In this document: positions 57,989 through 64,000 of the stretch, piece by piece
How positions within the stretch are numbered: position 1 is the first letter of the stretch
Layout: the number at the start of each line of letters is the position of its first letter
From: Deinococcus peraridilitoris DSM 19664
GTDB taxonomy: Bacteria; Deinococcota; Deinococci; Deinococcales; Deinococcaceae
Reading direction: 5' to 3'
Assembly (NCBI RefSeq): GCF_000317835.1
Contig: NC_019793.1
Coordinates: 1 to 64,000 of the forward strand
DNA length: 64,000 bases
Notes under the pieces: model-generated
Databases searched by the model: none
What the model saw: only the letters and a program-made list of their open reading frames with translations
What the model was told of the DNA's origin: nothing
Translations under genes and position numbers: made by a program

Positions 57989-60423
57989 CAACGAGCAAAG
58001 ACGCGGTATTTCACATGATCGGCAACGCCCACATCGACCCGGTATGGCTCTGGAACTGGCAGGAAGGCTATCAGGAAATCAAAGCGACCTACCGCTCCGC
58101 CCTCGACCGCCTGCAGGAGCATCCGGACTTCATCTTCACCTGCTCGTCGGCTGCGCACCTCGCCTGGATCGAGGCAAATGAGCCCGAGATGTTCGAGGAA
58201 ATCCGCGCGCGCGTACAGGAAGGACGCTGGGCCCTGGTGGGCGGCTGGTGGGTGCAGCCCGACTGCAATTTGCCGAGCGGTGAAAGCTTCGTGCGGCAGG
58301 GCCTGTACGGACAGCGCTTCTTTCAGTCGCGCTTTGGTCGCGTCGCCGACACCGGCTACAACCCGGACTCCTTCGGGCATGCCGGGACGCTGCCGCAGAT
58401 CCTGCTGAAAAGCGGCCTGACGCGCTACACCTTCATGCGGCCCGGACCCCACGAGCAGGCGCTGCCGAGCCGCCTCTTCTGGTGGCAGGGACCGGACGGC
58501 TCGCGTGTGCTGACCTTCCGCATTCCCTACGAGTACTGCACCTGGGGCAAAGACCTCGAACCCCATGTCCGCAAATGCACCACCGAGCTGAGCGGGCAGC
58601 TGGGCGAACTGATGTGCTTTTACGGCGTCGGCAACCACGGCGGCGGGCCCACCAACGAGAACCTCGCCTCGATCACCCGGCTGAATGGCACCGCAGAACT
58701 GCCAGAGCTGCGCCTGAGCGACCCCAGCCGGTACTTCGACGCCGTGCAGCATGCGCAGGTGCCCGAGTGGAGCGGTGAGCTGCAGATTCACGCGGTCGGC
58801 TGTTACGCGGTGCATTCCGGCGTAAAACGCTGGAACCGCGCTGCCGAACTCGCGCTGGTGCGGGCCGAGAAGTTCGCGAGCCTCGCCACCGCCCTGACGG
58901 GCCTCCCCTACCCCCGGGCGGATCTCGAGCGAGCCTGGAAACGGGTGCTGTTCAACCAGTTTCATGACATCCTGGCCGGCACCTCGATCGAGAGCGCCTA
59001 TGAAGACGCACGCAATGAGTACGGCGAAGCGCTCGCCACCGCGCAACACGTCACGAACGCCGCCATCCAGCGTCTCAGCTGGCGCGTCACGGTGCCTCCC
59101 GTGGAAGGCAGCAGACCTTACGTGGTCTTCAATCCGCACCCGTGGCCCGTGCGGATTCCCATCGAACACGAAACGGGCGGGGTCCCGAACGAGTTCGCCG
59201 TCAGAGACGAGCGGGGCGAAGAAGTGCCCGCTCAGCGCGTGCGCTCGGAAGCCACCGTCACCGGCTGGCGCAAGCGCCTCAGCTGGCTGGTGGAACTTCC
59301 GCCCTTCGGGCACCGCAGGTACACCATCGTGGCGCAGGCCCCACAGGACTTCGCGCCGTGCGAAGCGAGCGCCACACACCTGGAAAATGGCCTGTTCCGG
59401 CTGGACATCGACGAGCAGACGGGCGGCCTCGCCCGTCTGCTCGACAAACGCAGCGGCTCGGATGTCTTTCAGGACACTGCCGCCGTGGGCCACGTGATCC
59501 GCGACGACAGCGACACCTGGAGTCACGGCGTCTTCGGTTATCACGACCTGGTCGGCCGTTTCGCCGACGCCACCTCGGTCCTGCTCGACCACGGCCCGGT
59601 GAAGAGCACCATCCGCACCATCAGCCGCTACGCCAGCAGCACCCTCACGCAGGAGTTCTCGCTGTTCGCCGATCTGCCGTACGTGGAGGTCCGCGTGCGG
59701 ATGGACTGGCACGAACGTCACCGGGTGCTGAAGCTGCACTTCCCGACCCACCTGCACTTTCCACAAGCCACCTACGAAGCCCCGTACGGTGTCACGACCC
59801 GCCCGACCGACGGAGACGAGGAACCCGGGCAGCGCTGGGCGGACCTCAGCGGCGTCTACCGTCCGACCGGCGTGATCCGCGGTCTGAGCCTCATCAACGA
59901 CGCCAAGTACAGTTACCACGCCCTCGGCTCGACACTTGGCCTGACCGTGCTGCGCTCGCCGATCATCGCGCACCACGATCCTTACGTGCCCAGCGAAGAC
60001 GGCGATTACCGCTTCATGGACCAGGGCGAACAGAGCTTCACCTACTGGATCGTTCCGCACGAAGGCACCTGGCGCGAGGCGGGCATTCCCCGTGCAGCGG
60101 CCACCCTCACCGAGCACCCCGTGGTGATTCCCGAGACGTATCACGAGGGCCCGCTGCCCGCTGCAGCGTCGTGGCTGAGCGTCGAACCGGCCAACGTGCA
60201 GGTGACGGTTGTCAAGCGCGCCGAAGAGGATCACGGTTACGTGCTGCGCCTGGTGGAAACGCACGGCCTGACCGCACGGGCACAGCTGTCGCTCCCATTC
60301 CTGAAACGGGAAACCAGCTTCAGCATGGGAGCTTATGAAATTCTAACCTTGCTGGTGCCCGATGACGGAGGCGAAATTGTCACCCTGAACCTGACCGAAC
60401 TGGAGACGCTGAAGCCCGCCTGA
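57985..60423 (+). CDS. GH38 alpha-mannosidase
   Basis: With ATG 57985 (overlapping the SIS stop) it has 812 residues. Motifs are HAHIDPVWLWNWQEG near 13, nucleophile Asp in GYNPDSFGHAGTLPQIL near 127 and NQFHDILAGTSI near 325. It is a paralogue of the GH38 at 49,070. An in-frame extension to 57943 would add 14 residues inside the SIS gene and is rejected. No signal peptide. It is the fourth GH38-like gene in the window counting the divergent one. Confidence 0.92.
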   Translation: MTTSKDAVFHMIGNAHIDPVWLWNWQEGYQEIKATYRSALDRLQEHPDFIFTCSSAAHLAWIEANEPEMFEEIRARVQEGRWALVGGWWVQPDCNLPSGESFVRQGLYGQRFFQSRFGRVADTGYNPDSFGHAGTLPQILLKSGLTRYTFMRPGPHEQALPSRLFWWQGPDGSRVLTFRIPYEYCTWGKDLEPHVRKCTTELSGQLGELMCFYGVGNHGGGPTNENLASITRLNGTAELPELRLSDPSRYFDAVQHAQVPEWSGELQIHAVGCYAVHSGVKRWNRAAELALVRAEKFASLATALTGLPYPRADLERAWKRVLFNQFHDILAGTSIESAYEDARNEYGEALATAQHVTNAAIQRLSWRVTVPPVEGSRPYVVFNPHPWPVRIPIEHETGGVPNEFAVRDERGEEVPAQRVRSEATVTGWRKRLSWLVELPPFGHRRYTIVAQAPQDFAPCEASATHLENGLFRLDIDEQTGGLARLLDKRSGSDVFQDTAAVGHVIRDDSDTWSHGVFGYHDLVGRFADATSVLLDHGPVKSTIRTISRYASSTLTQEFSLFADLPYVEVRVRMDWHERHRVLKLHFPTHLHFPQATYEAPYGVTTRPTDGDEEPGQRWADLSGVYRPTGVIRGLSLINDAKYSYHALGSTLGLTVLRSPIIAHHDPYVPSEDGDYRFMDQGEQSFTYWIVPHEGTWREAGIPRAAATLTEHPVVIPETYHEGPLPAAASWLSVEPANVQVTVVKRAEEDHGYVLRLVETHGLTARAQLSLPFLKRETSFSMGAYEILTLLVPDDGGEIVTLNLTELETLKPA

Positions 60424-60445
60424 GCGCCGTACGGAATGGAGTTCT

Positions 60446-61705
60446 GTGAGGGCGAGTCGCGTGTGGCGCTCCTCGAAGGCGTTCCTGCAGGCCATGCAGG
60501 AACGCAATTACCGCCTGGGCGTCGTCAACGGCTGGTTTGGCGCGGTGGGCGACACCTGCCTCAATGCCGGCATCGTCCTGGTGCCTTTCGCGAGTCAGCT
60601 GGGGGCTCCATACGTCGTCGTGGGGCTCATTCCCGCACTGATGGGGTTCGGCTACACTCTCCCGCAGCTGTTCGTCGCCGGCAAAGTGCGCACGCGGGCT
60701 TACAAGCTGCCGATCTACACAGGCAGCGCCTGGGTACGCACCACGGCATACCTGCTGCTCATTGCCTCGAGCGTGCTGTTCGCCGACCGGCCTCAGCTGC
60801 TTCTGGGCGCCCTCCTCGTCACGCTGGGCCTGAGCGCCTTCGCGAACGGGGTGGCCGGCTTGCCGTTTCTCACGGTGGTCGCCAAAGTCGTCCCGGCCGA
60901 GCGCCGACCGGCGTTTTTTGGCGTGCGCCAGCTCTACGGCGGCCTGCTGGCCCTGCTGACCGGGCTGTTCGTACGGGACATGCTCGCGTCGAACGTACGC
61001 TTTCCTTACAACTACACGATCATCCTCTCGGTCGGCGCGGTCGCCTTCAGCGTGGCGTACGCGCTGTTCACCCGCATTCACGAACCGCCCGATGAAGAAA
61101 CACCCGAGGGCCCATCGGGCGTGCGCGCAGAACTGCGGGCGCTGCCGGGCACACTGCGCAATCCGACGATGCGGCGCTTCCTGGTACCACGAGCGCTGCT
61201 GGCCTTCGCGGGCGTCGCCGATCCTTTCTACGCGGTGTACGCTATCGGCGTCCTGGGATTACCACCCAGCATGCTGGGTGTATTCCTGATGGTCACCACG
61301 GTCGTGTCGCCCTTCAGCAACCTCGTATGGACCCGCGTTGCGCAGACGTACGGTTCACGCCGGGTGATCCGGCTCGCCACTTTCATCGCCTTGCTTCCAC
61401 CGGTGCTGGCCCTCTCCTTGCCCGCCGGCGCAGGCACCTGGTTCGCCTTGGTGTTCGCCGCGAGCGCCCTGGCAGGTCCGGGCATCAACATCGGCTACAC
61501 CAATTACCTGCTCAATTTTGCACCGGCACACGACCGGCCCCGGTATATCGGGGTGGTCAACACCACGCTCGGGCTGCTCTCTTTCATGCCGATCCTGGGG
61601 GGAGGCGTCGCTGACCAGGTGGGCTTCCCGGTGGTATTTTCGCTGGCGCTCACGGCGTTGGGGCTGTCGTGGTTTTTCGTGCACAAGCTCAGCCGCACGG
61701 ACTGA
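60446..61705 (+). CDS. Major facilitator superfamily transporter
   Basis: The 419 residues have about 11-12 hydrophobic segments and start with a short cytoplasmic part (SKAFLQAMQERNYRLGVVNGW). A long central cytoplasmic loop (HEPPDEETPEGPSG) divides the halves. The substrate is unknown. Position after a GH38 gene suggests uptake or efflux of a mono- or disaccharide. GTG 60446 with GGAG upstream starts 22 bases after GH38. A frame from ATG 60436 is a shadow. Confidence 0.85.
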   Translation: MRASRVWRSSKAFLQAMQERNYRLGVVNGWFGAVGDTCLNAGIVLVPFASQLGAPYVVVGLIPALMGFGYTLPQLFVAGKVRTRAYKLPIYTGSAWVRTTAYLLLIASSVLFADRPQLLLGALLVTLGLSAFANGVAGLPFLTVVAKVVPAERRPAFFGVRQLYGGLLALLTGLFVRDMLASNVRFPYNYTIILSVGAVAFSVAYALFTRIHEPPDEETPEGPSGVRAELRALPGTLRNPTMRRFLVPRALLAFAGVADPFYAVYAIGVLGLPPSMLGVFLMVTTVVSPFSNLVWTRVAQTYGSRRVIRLATFIALLPPVLALSLPAGAGTWFALVFAASALAGPGINIGYTNYLLNFAPAHDRPRYIGVVNTTLGLLSFMPILGGGVADQVGFPVVFSLALTALGLSWFFVHKLSRTD

Positions 61706-61781
61706 CGCCCGGACCGCGACGGCGCGGGCTTCGCCGGCCGGTCAACCACCGCGAGAACTCCAGCTGTGAGTGCCGGTTCGT

Positions 61782-61812
61782 GTGGCGCTGCCCTACCGGT
61801 GGGCAGCGCCAC
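61782..61812. repeat. Perfect 12-bp hairpin at the glycosyltransferase stop
   Basis: GTGGCGCTGCCC (61782-61793) and GGGCAGCGCCAC (61801-61812) with a 7-base loop that holds the minus-strand stop codon. Neither strand has a T-run. It lies between two converging genes, so it may act as a shared mRNA-end structure. Confidence 0.55.
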
Positions 61813-62752
61813 GTCCGGCGAGGTCGAGGAAAGTTTCACTCCAGTCGCGGGCGAAGCGTTCGATTCCGAAGCGCTCGCAGGCCGTGCGGCGCCCCCCCGC
61901 ACCGAGCTCGCGGGCAAGGCCTGGGTTACGAAGCAGGTGCGAGGCGTACCCGATGACTTTGCGAAGGTCAGTCCCGACAAAACCGTTCGTGCTGTTTCGG
62001 ATGGTGCTGACCATTTCGGTTATGGCGAGCCCGACGACCGGCATGCCGATCATCATGGCTTCGCAGATGGCCACGCCCAGGCTGGTGTAACGAATGGGGT
62101 TGAATAAAAAGCGGTCGCGGCCCTGCATCAGGTGCAGCTCTTCCAGGCCCAGCGACCAGCCGCCGTAGCGTTCGGCGTCCATGCCGGCCAGGTCAAGGGG
62201 CAACTCCCGGCGGGTCCGCTCGAAGACGTCAGCCCCCAGGCGTCTTCCGCGCTGATGGATGTTGTTGATCACCACCAGGCCTCGCTCGAGTTCGCCGGTG
62301 TCGTGTGCCTCATGGGGTACGGTCACGCCGTGCTCGATCACCCGGGTGGGTGTGCGGCCAGAATCCCACATGAGGTCGTTGAAGTGCGTGACGTGCACCA
62401 ACAGCATGGTGGCATCATCGACCGGGTGCTGCGTGTCGGTGGGTGATTCGCGTGGCGGGTCGTGCTCGAGGTAGATGCGCGGTATGGAGCGCTGCGCCTC
62501 GCTGAGAATCCGATGCTGGTCGGCTTCGTACGGTCGGCGCGCCTGAAAGAGGATGACGTCAAACGTTGTGCACCCTACCTCTTCCAGGGGAATGTCGTGC
62601 ACATTGTCATCCAACCAGAAGTTGGTGCCGCGCCCGCCGCTCCCACCGGATTCGTCCTCGCTCACCGGCAGATAGCAGTCATCAGGTGCGTGCGACACGT
62701 AGTACATGCAGCTGCCGTGAACCGGCCAGGTCAGGATTCGAAGTCGCCGCAT
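61793..62752 (-). CDS. GT4-like glycosyltransferase
   Basis: The 319 residues lack a clear N-terminal signature but the C-terminal half has the GT-B pattern: GRDRFLFNPIRYTSLGVAICEAMMIGMPVVG near 220-250, then TNGFVGTD and the C-terminal helix WSETFLDLAG. The middle contains VIEHGVTVP and LVVINNIHQRGRRLG. The acceptor is unknown, and it is the only synthetic enzyme among the degradative genes. AAGGAGA precedes ATG. It is divergent from the substrate-binding protein gene. Confidence 0.78.
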   Translation of the reverse strand: MRRLRILTWPVHGSCMYYVSHAPDDCYLPVSEDESGGSGGRGTNFWLDDNVHDIPLEEVGCTTFDVILFQARRPYEADQHRILSEAQRSIPRIYLEHDPPRESPTDTQHPVDDATMLLVHVTHFNDLMWDSGRTPTRVIEHGVTVPHEAHDTGELERGLVVINNIHQRGRRLGADVFERTRRELPLDLAGMDAERYGGWSLGLEELHLMQGRDRFLFNPIRYTSLGVAICEAMMIGMPVVGLAITEMVSTIRNSTNGFVGTDLRKVIGYASHLLRNPGLARELGAGGRRTACERFGIERFARDWSETFLDLAGRGAAHR

Positions 62753-63016
62753 AGAGTCTCCTTCGATCGCGTCAACGCGCAGCCTACCGGCACAGCGGCC
62801 TGAGGCGCAAACTGGGTGTCTTTTGCTTGTGGCTGCCGGGCCTTCAGGCGATGTGGCCGGCGAGCGGGATGTGCCACTGAGGCTGATCGATTCCCTGGTG
62901 GACTCACGTGGCTCGCCTGAGCCGTCTTGGTTGACGTTCGGTGCACGCGGCCTGTGAGCGCGCGTGGCAGTCGGGCAACGCCTGCGGATGTAGCCCGGCT
63001 CTCATTCTCAGGGGTT

Positions 63017-63045
63017 GACGGAGCATGAATTTCTTAATAAAATAA
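63017..63045 (+). promoter_or_regulatory. Promoter of the substrate-binding protein gene
   Basis: TTGACG (63017-63022), a 17-bp spacer and TAAAAT (63040-63045): one of the two best sigma-70-type promoters here. The -10 box is inside operator site 4. Confidence 0.75.
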
Positions 63046-63052
63046 AGAAAAT
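63032..63052. promoter_or_regulatory. 21-bp AT-rich operator, site 4
   Basis: Left half TTTCTTAATA, centre A, right half AATAAAGAAA, with TTTCTT/AAGAAA ends perfectly complementary. It covers the -10 box of the substrate-binding protein gene. Confidence 0.65.
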
Positions 63053-63092
63053 AAAACGCAATAAATCGCTTGAGTGCGATCCAGGAGGAAGT

Positions 63093-64000
63093 ATGAAACG
63101 AAAGGTCCTCATTGTCACCGGCATGCTGCTTGGCCTGAACGCGCTCAGCGCTCCTGCGGCTGCCCAGCAGAAGGTCAATCTCAAGTTCTCCGCTCACTGG
63201 CTCAGTGAGCAGCGGCGACCCACCATCAACAGCATCGTCGAGACCTGGAACAAACGAAACCCCAACATTCAGGTTGAGTACATCGGCGTGCCGTTCGATC
63301 AGATCATCACCAAAACCGTCGCCGGTGTGGCCGCAGGCAACGCACCCGACGTCGTCGTCATCGATATCCGCACGGCCAAGCAACGCGCCGCAAAAAACCA
63401 GAACGTCAACATGAGCGCCCTGGGTGCCGACCAGCTCAAGAGCGGCTTCTTCCCCAACCTCTGGGAAACCGGCACCTACAACGGCAAACAGTACGCCCTG
63501 CCCTTCGTGACCGACACCCGCCTGCTGTTCTACAGCAAAGCCGCCTTCAAGGAAGTCGGTCTCGATCCGAACAAGCCCCCCAAGACCTGGGCCGAGCTCT
63601 GGAGCTACGCCGAGAAACTTGACAAGAAAGACGGCAACCGCTTCAGCCGCATGGGCTTCCACCCGATGTTCGGTGACTTTGGATACGAAGGCTGGGTGAC
63701 CAACACCGGTGGGTCGCTGTGGGACAAGAACTACGAAAATCCCCGCGTGAACAGCCCTGACGCCGTCAAGGCCCTCGACTGGATCAAGAAGTGGACCGAC
63801 AAGTACGGCGCGAACAACGTCGCCAGCTTCCGGGCGTCCTTCGGTGGCGGCGCGCAGGACGAGTTCATGTCCGGCAAAGTGCCCATGGTCGTCAAGAACG
63901 GTAACTACCTCACGACCCTCAAACGCAATGCCCCGGACCTCCAGTACGGCTTTGTTCCCGTACCCACCGAAGACGGCAAGCAACACGAATCGACGTCCTG
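63093..64000 (+). CDS. ABC sugar-binding protein (extracellular), 3' end cut by window
   Basis: About 302 codons are visible and the frame is open at the window end. The N-terminus is a Sec signal peptide (KRK, hydrophobic core, Ala-Pro-Ala-Ala-Ala, then Gln-Gln) without a lipobox Cys, so a soluble or non-lipid-anchored protein is likely. The mature part follows family-1 solute-binding proteins: ETWNKRNPNIQVEYIG, GNAPDVVVID, YALPFVTDTRLLFYSK and PPKTWAELWSYAEKL. It probably serves the two permeases at 54,382-56,195 and binds an oligosaccharide. ATG has AGGAGGAAG 5 bases away. Confidence 0.92.
   Translation, partial: MKRKVLIVTGMLLGLNALSAPAAAQQKVNLKFSAHWLSEQRRPTINSIVETWNKRNPNIQVEYIGVPFDQIITKTVAGVAAGNAPDVVVIDIRTAKQRAAKNQNVNMSALGADQLKSGFFPNLWETGTYNGKQYALPFVTDTRLLFYSKAAFKEVGLDPNKPPKTWAELWSYAEKLDKKDGNRFSRMGFHPMFGDFGYEGWVTNTGGSLWDKNYENPRVNSPDAVKALDWIKKWTDKYGANNVASFRASFGGGAQDEFMSGKVPMVVKNGNYLTTLKRNAPDLQYGFVPVPTEDGKQHESTS

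Larger units (their letters stand above)
62753..63092. other. 340-base intergenic region with the SBP promoter
   Basis: The left 250 bases hold no gene that I trust. The right part carries the promoter TTGACG-17-TAAAAT, operator site 4, an A-rich stretch and the ribosome site AGGAGGAAG. The A-rich segment (about 63030-63070) stands out from the GC-rich surroundings. Confidence 0.6.

Noticed and set aside
57934..60264. 776-codon open frame antisense to a GH38 gene
   Set aside because: It mirrors the GH38 gene exactly, has no family motifs and exists because GC-rich codons leave few stops in the opposite frame. The same holds for 37221-40034, 48638-50695, 20270-21823, 13765-15522, 8354-9889 and 17138-18754.
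60436..61095. 219-codon frame from ATG 60436
   Set aside because: It overlaps the MFS gene in another frame and encodes no hydrophobic pattern or motif, whereas the MFS frame has clear membrane segments.

Overview
The window is GC-rich chromosomal DNA, most likely from the genus Deinococcus or a close relative (Deinococcales). I base this on family-level resemblance, on the clpC-radA-PIN/TRAM neighbourhood, and on promoters whose -10 box (TANNNT type) lies only 5-10 bases before a start codon, which implies leaderless mRNA, a known Deinococcus habit. The species cannot be fixed from sequence reading alone.

Bases 1-10,400 are housekeeping genes: a 36-residue peptide gene, an SDR oxidoreductase divergent from mazG, a CoA-type Nudix hydrolase, a small thioredoxin-like ferredoxin-fold protein, clpC, radA, a membrane PIN/TRAM protein and an M3 oligopeptidase.

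Bases 10,340-21,590 are a branched-chain amino-acid cluster, all on the + strand: leuC-leuD-leuB, ilvB-ilvN-ilvC, leuA, a small monooxygenase-fold gene, a phosphoesterase and ilvD. Both halves start with a leaderless leader peptide rich in Leu/Val codons followed by a terminator hairpin, so both look attenuated. In the ilv leader a 7-base antiterminator pairing is visible. A twice-frameshifted methyltransferase, a GH13 alpha-glycosidase, a CCA-adding enzyme and tRNA-Ala(TGC) follow.

Bases 25,760-64,000 are a large glycan-utilisation region. The core is a 20-kb minus-strand operon (48,989 down to 28,711) whose genes mostly overlap by 4 bases. It encodes a clan GH-D-like hydrolase, a GH38 alpha-mannosidase, a racemase-like protein, a class II aldolase, a GH2 beta-mannosidase-like enzyme, a DUF624-like membrane protein, a 1135-residue divergent GH38-like enzyme, a double metallo-beta-lactamase-fold protein, a GH84 beta-N-acetylglucosaminidase, an (alpha/alpha)6-type glycosidase, a PfkB kinase, ThuA and two broken Gfo/Idh genes. 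Around it lie two more GH38 genes, GH4, a second GH84, a GH43-like gene, a ROK repressor, a ROK kinase, a SIS isomerase, an MFS transporter, two ABC permeases and a substrate-binding protein cut by the window end. I see no export signal on any of the glycosidases. Imported mannose- and GlcNAc-containing oligosaccharides, such as N-glycan or mannoprotein fragments, are therefore probably dismantled in the cytoplasm.

Four AT-rich 21-bp near-palindromes (26,810; 49,029; 56,318; 63,032) share the pattern TTnYTTAAWA-n-WWTWAAANAA. Each lies at a promoter of these carbohydrate genes and nowhere else that I could find. They are the best candidate operator of the ROK repressor at 53,052-54,293 and would tie the region into one regulon. 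A second theme is short ORFs that bridge gene junctions, with stop codons overlapping the next gene's start (before radA, ilvB, the PfkB kinase, GH4 and the first permease).
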